Position numbers and translations under genes: made by a program. This document shows positions 1-9,854 of a stretch of 64,000 nucleotides of DNA, in pieces. Origin of the DNA: Obelidium mucronatum (taxonomy: Eukaryota > Chytridiomycota > Chytridiomycetes > Chytridiales > Chytriomycetaceae); contig JAIVFH010000051.1 in assembly GCA_025765595.1 (NCBI GenBank), positions 62,001 through 126,000 of the forward strand. Reading direction: 5' to 3'. Position 1 is the first letter of the stretch, and every line of letters starts with the position of its first letter. The notes below the pieces were generated by a model, which had not been told where the DNA came from, did no database searches, and saw nothing but the letters and a program-made list of their open reading frames with translations.

Positions 1-93
1 CCGTTGTTGGACGTGTATGGCGGGGACGTTTGTGGAACATTCCATTACTTATTAAAACTCCGAAAAAGTGAATTACAATAAACAATAACTTTA

Positions 94-608
94 TTATCCA
101 GAATTCCCGTTTGACATCTCAACCAGATTCGGCGGTGGCCGCTGCTGGTTTGCATTTGGACGCACGCGAATGTGGGGGCGGATCCCTGCGGGCCGCACGG
201 AATTGCTGCTACCAACCCCTTGGCTTTGACTTTGTGCATTTTGCGATGGGGAAATTACTGGACGCAATCCTCGAGGCCGGATATTCATTCCTTGCTGCTG
301 CAGCATCCGCGCTGCGCTGCCGCCTTGGGTAGATGTATTAGCAGCGCCACTCGGACTCGCCTGAGGACGCACTTGCTGAGGGGACTGTCCAGGGGGTCGT
401 TGAAGAGCTGGTCGCGTTGGCAGTGGCTTGATAAAACGTCCCGTTGGCGTTCCAGGCGGGGCTTGTGCGGCTGCGCCTGAGTGTTCTGTGTTGATTTTCC
501 TTGTTAACAACAGTGTGGCAAAGAAGCAAATATAGGGTTATCACGTACGCGCTGGGATGGGTGCCGTCGCTGCTGGACTGCTGATACTGAGGTCGAAGAT
601 ACCAGAGG
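94..608 (-). pseudogene. TPR/Mlp1 3'-end fragment, copy 1
   Basis: Reads on the minus strand as the Pro/Gln/Ala-rich C-terminal tail of the TPR gene at 11151-18328. It keeps the intron and its splice sites but carries substitutions and a small deletion before the intron that breaks the frame. Its end differs from native TPR: instead of stopping after the PNQ-type end it runs on about 11 residues to a new stop, followed by an AATAAA-like signal. Homology starts at 608, exactly where a TIR element abuts. There is no promoter and no coiled coil, so this is a gene fragment rather than a gene. Confidence 0.85.
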
Positions 609-888
609 CATCAGGAAACAGGGGTTTTTGCCGAAATAAATTTTGATGCATTTGTTGTATTTCAAGGATCTCAAATGCAACGCGATGCATTTCAAATGAA
701 AGAAATGATTTCCTTGCATTTTAGATACAATTAGATGCATTTTAAATATAAGGAATAATTGCTTCTATTTCAGAGACAGTAAGATGCATTTCAAATACTC
801 ACAGATATTTTGATGAATTTGAGATGATTTAGATGAGTTGAGATTTCTGGACATAGACTATGTGAAACTGAATTTCTGCAAGGAGTTG

Positions 889-1030
889 ACTTCCTAGGGA
901 TTGATCCCAGGCACATAAGGCAAAGCTAGGGGTTGATCCCAGGGATTCTAAGGGACTTCCTAGGGATTGATCCCAGGCACATAAGGCTAACCTAGGGGTT
1001 GATCCCAGAGACTCTAAGGGACTACCTAGG
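889..1030. repeat. 66-bp tandem repeat with internal inverted halves
   Basis: Units begin at 889 and 955, and a third starts at 1021 but breaks off after about 10 bp. Each unit contains two CTAGGG-TTGATCCC words. The same unit pair occurs at 9125-9266 in repeat copy 2. Confidence 0.85.
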
Positions 1031-1525
1031 GCTTTGTCGGTCCCTTACCATCACCAACCCATCATTAACTCACTGTTGGCTTCAGGTAAGGTTGGTGGTT
1101 GATAGCCTGCTGCACACACCAACGCTGTTTTTGCAAAATCAACACCCACCCCTCTCCCAACTGGATTGCCTTGCGCGCATAATTATTTTCTTTAAAATTT
1201 TGAGTTGTACATCCTGTCTCCTCAATCAATAAACATTTGGAGGTGGTTCTTGGGCTTGCAGTGTCACCATTGGCTCTCCCACTCCCCATTTTACACCCAA
1301 AAGAGACTTGAAAACGTCGATTCGAGGTTACGGACTTTGATTCCCAGCACTCTCTTGTCGATCGCAGCAAGAAAGTCTATCATTTTGTACTAACGAGTGA
1401 TTTGATTTTCTACGTGTTGGTTTGCTCTTGTTGCGTGACCTGTTGGGGATGCTTTTGTAGTTGCATTGGGGTGCTTTTGTCATTACACTACGCAGGGGTG
1501 CTTTAAGCTGGAAATCGAAAAGAGC

Positions 1526-1878
1526 TAAGGTGAGAACGGGCGGGGGGGTCACCGGCCACCCCTGCCCCGATGTGCTGGGGTTCGGGGCAGGGTCAGCTCA
1601 AACCCTGCCCCGAAAACCCTGCACACCCCCAAACCCTGCCTCAAACCCCAGCACACCCCCAAGGGAAGAGAAAACATCTATTAAAAGCCAATTTAGCTGG
1701 CAATTTAGTGGAATTTTCGCCGCTTACATGGTTTCGGACAGCAGTTTGGCTGAGTTTGGCCAAAACCCGCACAACTCCAGAGGTAAGCCACAGCCCCGGG
1801 GGTTGCTCCGGGGGTTGCGGTGCGGGGAAATCCTGGCCCCGACCCCCAAAGATGTGGGGAAACGCCGTTCTCACCTTA
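1526..1878. mobile_element. hAT-like MITE, 353 bp
   Basis: The terminal inverted repeats are TAAGGTGAGAACGG at 1526-1539 and its exact complement at 1865-1878. They are flanked by the 8-bp direct duplication AAAAGAGC at 1518-1525 and 1879-1886. An 8-bp duplication is the hallmark of hAT-superfamily insertions. The interior is C-rich, with palindromic gccccg/cggggc words, and has no convincing ORF, so it is non-autonomous. It is nested inside the larger TIR element. Confidence 0.85.
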
Positions 1879-2396
1879 AAAAGAGCATACTAACAACTGT
1901 ACACTGGGAAAGAATCCCTTCTTCTCCAAGCGGAGCTCCCGGAATTCCCAATACTGAAACAGGAGTCAAACCTGAAGTGACCGTAGGTGTTATCAGGTTG
2001 ACTGCAACCTGGGTTCTCAACTCAAAATGAAGGAGAGATAAAATAACTTTTAAATAAAGTAAATAAGAAGAATAACTGGACTACCAGGATATACCCAGGT
2101 TTCGAATTGTGCCTTGGGAATTTTGACTTGTGTAGGGGTGGACGGTCAGGGTTCGTGTGTCTTTTGGGATTGCTCATCAATTGGAATAAATATATCTTCT
2201 TCAATACGTGTATAATACGCGTTCAAGGGTTAGCTGTGTCGGGAGTGTCGGTTCTCACATTACTGAACATAGTGATTTTATTGGTACAAAACGTTTAGAC
2301 ACAAAGATCACGTGTCCATTTTTGCACGTGTTTATAAAAATGAGATGTTTTTTTCATTGTTAATTTGTTCCGAAGAGCCACGCAATCTCAACATGC

Positions 2397-3622
2397 AACC
2401 AGGCCGACAATGCCGCCACCACCTCCCAGACTCTGACCGAAAATATGAGATCCATGGCACCAGCGCTTTCGGGCCCTTTGTTTGATGGTACGCTTTGTTT
2501 GATGGTCTGAGTGAGTACCCTACCTTAAACCTTCCATTAGACTAACACCTGCCACCTGACCCCAATCCTACCAATCAACAGACACAAATCAGCGATCTTC
2601 AACCTGTATTCATCGCGAAAATTCGGGCTATTTGAATTTGTGAGTTGCATTATTTATTTGGGTCTTTGCTCACCACGCACATGAAAAAAACACAGAAATC
2701 GCAGCAACGTGCTGCACAATGCTGCCAACTTCCTCGACTTCCATGCAGTCTTCCAGAAGAGTTGTCGCTGCCGATGGTCTGATGACATCCGACTCCATGT
2801 AAGTACAACTACTAACCCAAAATTCATCTAAAACGCTCCTCGGACGCTCGGTCCCTGAAACCCAAGTCTTGTATTCGTCTCAAAAACTGGCTCTTTTTAA
2901 ATATGTGAGTTTTGTGCTTTATTGGAATTTTCACTCACGCAACGCCAGCCAGCACCTAAAAAAGGTACAGAAGTATCGAAGTGATGTTCTGTTCGCCGCT
3001 GCATCATTTTCCAGTCCAACAACCCGTACAAGCTTCCTGATGGCTCCGACGCCGCATCTGCAGCTGCTGCCGAATTGATTACATCAGACAGCAGGTACGT
3101 TGTGTGTTAAGTTCTCTTAAATTCGTCTAATATTGCCAATTTATTCCATCAGGTACCTATTCATTTCGAAACAGTCGGATACTGGCCGGTTGAAACTGCA
3201 GTCTCAATTCCTCAATCCTGCGTTTCTCCAAGTTGCAATAGAAATCACAAGAGATAGTTCCGTCAGCAAAATCTGCAACTTTCGGGAGCTTTCGAAACGG
3301 CCGGAATACATGTTTGCCTGTGCCGTGATTGTGAGTGCTTATTCTTGTGTTTTTCATCGCAACCAATCCCTCTTAACTCATCCTTGGCCAGACGAGACAC
3401 CTCTTGGAGCGTATTGCCTTGCAAAGAACAGGAAATTTCAATGAAAGTTGTTCGTCTGCTTTGGTTTATTCAGAATACATGGAGATGCTGGCTAATCCAT
3501 TAACAAAAGAACGTATGGAAGCGAAAGCAAGACGATTTTATTCGGAATTGGAGACAAAAATCAAGAATACCGCAGTGGAAAAGCAAAAGTGCGAGAGTGA
3601 TGTGGATAGTGGAAGAGAGTAG
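2397..3622 (+). CDS. Multi-exon gene inside the TIR element, function unknown
   Basis: Well-supported 3' exons are 3153-3330 and 3392-3622 (77 codons to the stop). An exon ending at 3094 joins in frame through the GTACGT..CAG intron. The translated C-terminal half is basic and helical, with a phrase around FACAV-TRHLLERIALQRTG and a Lys/Glu-rich tail. Its layout vaguely recalls fungal DUF6532 proteins, but I would not rely on that. Upstream (2570-3000) two stretches with parallel intron positions resemble each other, suggesting exon duplication, and I could not fix a start codon. An AATAAA-like signal follows near 3635. It probably belongs to the element rather than to the host. Confidence 0.45.
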
Positions 3623-3970
3623 TTTTTTTTTTTAAATAAACACGGCCTTAAAATATATTCTCTGTTATTTATTACGGATTTAATTTGGATTTGCTGTGGA
3701 TTTTCGCCCATTTCGAAACAATTTAAGTTGATTCGGAATTGACACCGATAATTTTAAAATACAAACTAAATATTAGCTATTATTTCGTGATGCAACAAAT
3801 GATTTCAGATTGTGCGAAATCATTTCCCTATATTTGAAATCATTTGAGAAATTTTGCATATTTGAAATGCATTGTGAAATCCCGGCCGAATGATTTCAGT
3901 CATTTGGAAGATTTTGATGCATTTCGATTAATTTCGTTGCAACAAATCGCATTCCACAGTTTTCCTGATG

Positions 3971-4310
3971 GGGTTTCCAGGAGTTACCACTCCCGAGGTG
4001 CTCTTTGGGCCTTGACATCCGAAGGCATGATCCAACTGCTGAACTTCTTGTAGAAAACGGGGAATGTTTGGTTGCGCCTTTCTTGGTCCGGCGGAAAAAA
4101 AAGCATTGTTTGATTTCTGCAGGTAATGAAAAAGTTTGCTGAGGAGAAGTATATATAAGATTATGGAATATGGGGCTTTTCTGGGGGTTTTCAGTTGTCT
4201 CGATGGTGTTGACATAACCTGAAAAGAAGAAGCAGTTATGTTTAGTTTGAGCTGGGTCTTTCTCTCATTAAGATGGAGTATTGAGAAAAAGAAAACATAT
4301 ATTTAGAATC
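3971..4310 (-). other. Chimeric joint: TPR scrap plus mS37-like gene start
   Basis: Bases 3971-3992 are the right flank of the TIR insertion and match native TPR. The part at about 4205-4300 resembles the start of the mS37 gene near 50640-50720: a similar upstream segment, ATGAGA, a similar first intron and a similar acceptor. Between them is a short open stretch with no recognised product. I read this as debris from rearrangement. Similarity was judged by eye and is incomplete. Confidence 0.4.
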
Positions 4311-4397
4311 ACAGAAATCCCATCGGAAATCCAATCATATCCTTGCGCCTATCTCCAGCAACATTTCAATTGATAAGCATGGGCATTGCTCACAACC

Positions 4398-5914
4398 TCA
4401 CTGATTCAAAACTTCCGATGCAAAATCCAGAGACACCCGTAAGCAATCAACCAAAGCAGTATCCCTAATTTTCTCAATGCAACTGATCAATTCTTCAACT
4501 TCAAATCCATTCCCAACATCCAGCCGCGCTAATTTTTCCAACACTGTCACAACCAACAACAAATGATCCAATCCTGCCGATCCAACTTGAGGAAATCCAA
4601 CTTTCTTTGGAACGTAGTTGACACTACCTTCGAAAAGGTTTGCCCCAATCCTGACGCATGCTCCAAAGTCACCAAGGAAATAACGACCTTTTTTTAAAGG
4701 ATCAATTAAAAAACAGTTTGTAAATTGAACATAGAGGTTCCATATTACCATCAGCGTCAATAAATATATTGGCGGGCTTTATGTCAGCATGGCAAAAGCC
4801 AAGTTGATGAATATGATTCAATGCGATCAACATGTCTTTGTATACTTTCAATGCTAAGGCCTCTTTCATCGGTTTCGGAACTTGTTCCAAGGCTGCAAGA
4901 TAAATTGGCATCAAAATCCCAGAACGAAGCGCATGGGTCAGTTGAGTTTGAAGCGAAAAAGGTACTAACTCGCCGCCGCTTGATGAAAAGTTGACAAGTT
5001 CCAGAGGTCCGACGAGGTGAAAGGAGTTTTCTTGGTATGGATTTGGAAACAAGGACTCCCAAATTAAAATCTCTTGCTCGGGTTGTGACGAAATCTTCAA
5101 CAGCATGGGCCTTCCTGATTTAAACGCCGTCAAAAGGGTTGCGCGCGAAGGATTCCCAGAACTGAAAACCCCGTTGATTTCAAGGTCGTTCTCGCGCAGC
5201 AAATTTCTTGTCTGTGAATGGGGAATTCTGTGGACTTCCTCCATCAGCGATACCGCGTCATCCACACACCTTATCAGCTGAGCTCGAGAAGCAAAGTACT
5301 TGAGAATCAACTCTTCATCTGCTCGTTTGATTTTCGTGTCTAAGAGGCGTTCAACATTCGCAAGACCGACACCTTGGATTTGGCACAAGTATCAGCAAAG
5401 TAAAAAAAATAAGTTGACGAGATAAACTGCCAGATCCAACAGAACTAAACTGGAAAGCTGTTTGTACGCCTCTTCAGCAGTTACATTGGGCAGTAACTGA
5501 GGCTTTGCTGCAGTTTCCGCAACTGTCTCAAATACTGCTGCTTTAAAGCCCTGCGTTTAGTAAAAATCAGCAGACCAAAGAGACTTTCCACTTACGCTTC
5601 TCCACTTTGATGACCAAAGCCATATCGTCGTCGAGACCAATTCCCGCATCAGTCAGGATACTCAAAAGAACACCAGACTTAAGCGACCCATTCTTGTTGA
5701 GTCTGCACTGGGCAGGAGGCGTCACACCCGCAGGGAGGTGAAGAGACAGTTTGATGAGAGAGACACTGTCCAGGTCAGGCGCAACTGCAATCTTGTACGC
5801 AGCCACGATGTCCGCAACAGCGGGTTCGATGCTCGCAATCACGGCGGGAAGACTCTCCTGCGGAATCGCGATCGTGTTTTTTCCGTTGGAAACCCAAACA
5901 CGAGGTTTCATCAT
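4398..5914 (-). CDS. Crinkler (CRN) family protein with protein-kinase-like C-terminus
   Basis: Proposed exons are 5914-5596, 5540-5451, 5372-4749 and 4687-4398, which sum to 441 codons and join in one frame. Residues 1-106 are a CRN header: a ubiquitin-like fold region with LSLHLPAG in the middle and ending ALVIKVEK just before intron 1, as in its two neighbours. A linker (about 107-137) is shared with CRN3. The remainder looks like a protein kinase: a candidate ATP-lysine (MLLKI), the catalytic-loop motif HADIKPAN (331-338) and DFGA (351-354). The HRD arginine is replaced by Ala. CRN proteins are known as translocated or nucleus-acting effectors in oomycetes and chytrids, and kinase-bearing CRNs are documented. 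No classical signal peptide is visible. The second intron's donor is weak, so that junction is tentative. Confidence 0.75.
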
Positions 5915-5984
5915 TTGTGAAATAAAAAAAAGAAACATTGGTTCAACATTTCATTCATTTCAAACACCCAACAGACACTACTGA

Positions 5985-6152
5985 TTCGGCGGTGGTCGCT
6001 GCTGGTTTGCATTTGGACGCACGCGAATGTGGGGGCGGATCCCTGGGGGGCGCACGGAATTGCTGCTAACAACCCCTTGGCTTTGACTTTGTGCATTTTG
6101 CGATGGGGAAATTACTGGACGCGGTCCTCGAGGCCGGATATTCATTCCTTGC
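5985..6152 (-). pseudogene. TPR/Mlp1 3'-end fragment upstream of CRN1
   Basis: This is about 170 bp of the last TPR coding exon with the native stop context, followed by the same roughly 70-bp spacer that separates intact TPR from CRN3 at 11075-11150. Homology breaks at about 6152, where a foreign 3' exon begins on the other strand. Together with the CRN header it shows that the TPR-end/CRN-start pair was duplicated as one unit. Confidence 0.8.
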
Positions 6153-6278
6153 TACTACGTTTGCTTATTTGTTCCCAGGGAGAGAGACGATCATGTGATT
6201 TGCAGCAAGAAATACGGAGATACCTGGGTTGAATACTGCAAGCGTGTTCCTTACCGGATCGTTCCTTTTATATACTAA
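6153..6278 (+). pseudogene. Stranded last exon of a sterol reductase (ERG24/ERG4/DHCR7 family)
   Basis: After an intron-like tail and acceptor (about 6153-6179), the plus strand reads 32 codons from 6180 to a stop at 6276-6278. They carry the family's C-terminal signature: RDDHVICSKKYGDTW followed by EYCKRVPYRIVPFIY and the stop. AATAAA follows at about 6286. Delta-14/Delta-7/C-24(28) sterol reductases of ergosterol synthesis end in this way. No other exon of the gene is present, so it is a 3' fragment placed tail-to-tail with the TPR fragment. It probably marks the former neighbour of one breakpoint. Confidence 0.75.
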
Positions 6279-6422
6279 ACTTTCGAATAAAGAGGTTGCG
6301 TAACATTTTTTTTTGGTTTATTTGTCTCGTTGAATCTTCTTGTTATCAAACATCAACAAAGATGAAATATAAAATAAAATAAAAATAAAAATAAAGAGAA
6401 ATTCAGGTAGCATCACCTTTTC

Positions 6423-8094
6423 TCAGTTTGTTTTGGATACTTGTACCTCAGAATCTACCAATATTTCACAACTACACTTGTCAGCTCTGACGACCAGCGC
6501 GCAGTTGGAGTCCACACCCAAAGCCTGTGCAGTCAGAGCAGCCAACGGACAGCCAGGGTCAAGCATCGAGTCTACGTCATTTGTAAGGAAACAGTCGTTA
6601 CTGAGGCCAGAAGTACTGCGCGCAAACCCCTCAGGGAGGTGCAGTGACAGTTTCGTGAGGACGACACTATCGAGGTCAGGCGCAACTGCTGTCTTGAACG
6701 CAGCCAAGAGATTTCCAACAACGGGGTCAATACCGGCAAGCACAGCAGGAAGCGTCTGCAAGACAATCGCGATCATATTGCTGTCATGGGAAATATGGAG
6801 CAGTGGCATTTCCCTTTCTTCGTCATCCTTCCTATTGAGAGTTTTGAAAGACATTTCCGCCCAGCGTTGCTCGTGTTCACTCACGACGCTCGTGAGAGAA
6901 AAAACTGCTGGGATGACACATGAATAACTGACAATATCATGAATATTCCCATCGCTTGTACCCGCACAAAGACAAACGGGTCTTTGATGGGTGTCCAATC
7001 GAACCATAAGGATAGAAAGGCCCGTATGAAAAAAAGTAATTTTTTCACGGAATTTGGACGGAATTTCAGTAGATTTGCACAGAGTCTGAACTTCATCAAA
7101 CAGAAACACCAGGGGCGCGTCAGATCTGACCCCAAACGCAAGGTCTGTCAGTCGCATAAATTCTTTCATAACATGGTCAGTTGAAGACACCCACACAGAA
7201 TCAAGCCATTCCTTGAACTTATGTTGGCCAGTCTCAACCTGTGCATTACATGGAAACTCTCGGAATTGAAAATGAATTCCATCCACTTCGCACCCTGCAA
7301 ACATCCGACACAGAAAAAAAACCATGAGCTGTTTCAGAAAGGAGTCTGCCTCAAATACACTTGTAATCTGAATCAAATGCTTCGAGAAATCAAAGGACAG
7401 CACACGGCCAATAGCGGCGGCCTTTACAAGATCAGGGCATTTCAGAGAAAGTCCAAGCCGCTGGGATCCAACGCACTTCAAAAAAAATGTTTTCCCGGTT
7501 CCTTGACTCGAACAGACAATCAAAGGACGATACTTCTGCCAGCGACGTCGCTCGCTGAGGATGTCATTCATTTCCTGAATAGTAATCCTATCTCGACCCA
7601 GCAATGAAATGTTCTCATTGAACTCATATTCAGAAGAACCAGTGAAGAACGGAAATTCCAATTTGTAGCTGGCAGGATCAAACGGCGGCCCAGAATCTGC
7701 TGCTTTGAAGCCCTGTGTTTAGTAAAAATCAGCAGACCAAAGAGACTTTCCACTTACGCTTCTCCACTTTGATGACCAGTGCGCACTTTGACTTGACACC
7801 GAGTCCCAGCGCAGTCAGAGGACAGCCAGGGTCCAGCATTGAGTCCGCCTCATCGACCGTAAAGAAACAGTCTTCGCTGAGGCCACAGTTGCTGCGCGAA
7901 ACACCCGCAGGGAGATGAAGAGAGAGTGGTGTGTTCGTGGGAAGCCCAAGCAGCCCTTGCGAAGGCTGCACCGCACACGCAGCCACGATGTCCGCAACAG
8001 CGGGTTCGATGCTCGCAATCACGGCGGGAAGACTCTCCTGCGGAATCGCGATCGTGTTTTTTCCGTTGGAAACCCAAACACGAGGTTTCATCAT
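6423..8094 (-). CDS. Crinkler with P-loop NTPase and a second, C-terminal header
   Basis: Exons 8094-7758 and 7702-6423 (538 codons plus stop) join at the same intron position as the other CRNs. Residues 1-112 are the CRN header ending ALVIKVEK. Residues of about 127-400 form a P-loop NTPase: Walker A SSQGTGKT (177-184) and Walker B LVFLFDE (310-316), in the style of the NTPase modules known from CRN effectors. Residues of about 412-522 repeat the header: LAAFKTAVAPDLDSV resembles CRN1, and LSLHLPEG, SMLDPGCPL and CALVVRADK correspond to the first header. Header-NTPase-header is not the usual order. It may be a fusion with the header of a lost downstream CRN. The start is the first ATG of the conserved MMKPRVW block; an in-frame upstream ATG exists. 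Confidence 0.8.
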
Positions 8095-8329
8095 TTGTGA
8101 AATAAAAAAAGAAATGTTCAACATTTCATTCATTTCAAACACCCAACAGACACTACTGATTCTGTTTGATCCGCTGACTAGAACGCCAATAGTCCAGCTA
8201 TCACGATCACGGACAACTCAAGGATACGTCAGGATTCCGTTGTTGGACGTGTATGGCGGGGACGTTTGTGGAACATTCCATTACTTATTAAAACTCCGAA
8301 AAAGTGAATTACAATAAACAATAACTTTA

Positions 8330-8844
8330 TTATCCAGAATTCCCGTTTGACATCTCAACCAGATTCGGCGGTGGCCGCTGCTGGTTTGCATTTGGACGCA
8401 CGCGAATGTGGGGGCGGATCCCTGCGGGCCGCACGGAATTGCTGCTACCAACCCCTTGGCTTTGACTTTGTGCATTTTGCGATGGGGAAATTACTGGACG
8501 CAATCCTCGAGGCCGGATATTCATTCCTTGCTGCTGCAGCATCCGCGCTGCGCTGCCGCCTTGGGTAGATGTATTAGCAGCGCCACTCGGACTCGCCTGA
8601 GGACGCACTTGCTGAGGGGACTGTCCAGGGGGTCGTTGAAGAGCTGGTCGCGTTGGCAGTGGCTTGATAAAACGTCCCGTTGGCGTTCCAGGCGGGGCTT
8701 GTGCGGCTGCGCCTGAGTGTTCTGTGTTGATTTTCCTTGTTAACAACAGTGTGGCAAAGAAGCAAATATAGGGTTATCACGTACGCGCTGGGATGGGTGC
8801 CGTCGCTGCTGGACTGCTGATACTGAGGTCGAAGATACCAGAGG
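8330..8844 (-). pseudogene. TPR/Mlp1 3'-end fragment, copy 2
   Basis: Same content as the fragment at 94-608, including the altered C-terminus and the frame break before the intron. It is followed leftward, after about 200 bp with no homology to native TPR, by the usual TPR-to-CRN spacer and the CRN2 start. It is therefore again a TPR end upstream of a CRN. Confidence 0.85.
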
Positions 8845-9854
8845 CATCAGGAAACAGGGGTTTTTGCCGAAATAAATTTTGATGCATTTGTTGTATTTCA
8901 AGGATCTCAAATGCAACGCGATGCATTTCAAATGAAAGAAATGATTTCCTTGCATTTTAGATACAATTAGATGCATTTTAAATATAAGGAATAATTGCTT
9001 CTATTTCAGAGACAGTAAGATGCATTTCAAATACTCACAGATATTTTGATGAATTTGAGATGATTTAGATGAGTTGAGATTTCTGGACATAGACTATGTG
9101 AAACTGAATTTCTGCAAGGAGTTGACTTCCTAGGGATTGATCCCAGGCACATAAGGCAAAGCTAGGGGTTGATCCCAGGGATTCTAAGGGACTTCCTAGG
9201 GATTGATCCCAGGCACATAAGGCTAACCTAGGGGTTGATCCCAGAGACTCTAAGGGACTACCTAGGGCTTTGTCGGTCCCTTACCATCACCAACCCATCA
9301 TTAACTCACTGTTGGCTTCAGGTAAGGTTGGTGGTTGATAGCCTGCTGCACACACCAACGCTGTTTTTGCAAAATCAACACCCACCCCTCTCCCAACTGG
9401 ATTGCCTTGCGCGCATAATTATTTTCTTTAAAATTTTGAGTTGTACATCCTGTCTCCTCAATCAATAAACATTTGGAGGTGGTTCTTGGGCTTGCAGTGT
9501 CACCATTGGCTCTCCCACTCCCCATTTTACACCCAAAAGAGACTTGAAAACGTCGATTCGAGGTTACGGACTTTGATTCCCAGCACTCTCTTGTCGATCG
9601 CAGCAAGAAAGTCTATCATTTTGTACTAACGAGTGATTTGATTTTCTACGTGTTGGTTTGCTCTTGTTGCGTGACCTGTTGGGGATGCTTTTGTAGTTGC
9701 ATTGGGGTGCTTTTGTCATTACACTACGCAGGGGTGCTTTAAGCTGGAAATCGAAAAGAGCTAAGGTGAGAACGGGCGGGGGGGTCACCGGCCACCCCTG
9801 CCCCGATGTGCTGGGGTTCGGGGCAGGGTCAGCTCAAACCCTGCCCCGAAAACC
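8845..9854. mobile_element. Truncated second copy of the TIR element (left 1,010 bp)
   Basis: Starts with the same CATCAGGAAAC terminus at 8845 and contains the 66-bp repeats (9125-9266) and the left 93 bp of the MITE (9762-9854). The right part of the element and its terminus are missing. Confidence 0.85.

Larger units (their letters stand above)
1..1618. repeat. Long direct repeat, copy 1 (cut by the window edge)
   Basis: This stretch recurs at 8237-9854 in the same orientation, offset 8,236 bp. Every reading frame I compared between the two copies translates identically, so divergence is near zero. It contains a 3' fragment of the TPR gene (94-608), the left part of a TIR element (from 609), a 66-bp tandem repeat and the left quarter of a MITE. 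The match stops at 1618/9854, inside the MITE. The repeat continues leftward past the window edge by an unknown amount. Confidence 0.95.
609..3970. mobile_element. TIR-bounded transposon-like element inserted in the TPR fragment
   Basis: The left end reads CATCAGGAAAC and the right end GTTTTCCTGATG, an inverted repeat of 10-11 bp. The left flank (up to 608) and the right flank (3971-3992) are adjacent in native TPR around 11643, so about 3.36 kb was inserted there. Extra G residues at the joint suggest a 2-bp GG target duplication. Both subterminal regions (about 640-840 and 3780-3950) are filled with AT-rich words related to gatgcatttcaaat, in opposite orientation at the two ends. The interior holds 66-bp tandem repeats, a nested MITE and a multi-exon gene (about 2400-3622). 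No recognisable transposase was seen, so the superfamily is unknown and it may be non-autonomous. Confidence 0.6.
8237..9854. repeat. Long direct repeat, copy 2
   Basis: Second copy of 1-1618. Its right end (9854) lies inside the MITE, and the sequence beyond belongs to CRN3, so the junction is a recombination point and not a transposon end. Its left end is not resolvable because copy 1 runs off the window. Confidence 0.95.

Noticed and set aside
45..544. Several overlapping frames of 60-140 codons on both strands in the left repeat
   Set aside because: They are shadows of the duplicated TPR tail or other frames of it; only the frame continuing the native TPR tail is meaningful.
1461..2030. 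189-codon plus-strand frame across the MITE
   Set aside because: It runs straight through both MITE ends and C-rich palindromes, with no domain and no splice or start context.
6281..6422. Possible promoter or further exon of CRN2
   Set aside because: Only AT-rich simple sequence and the poly-A signal of the sterol reductase fragment are visible.
8281..8976. Frames in repeat copy 2 as independent genes
   Set aside because: Identical to those in copy 1 and explained by the duplication.
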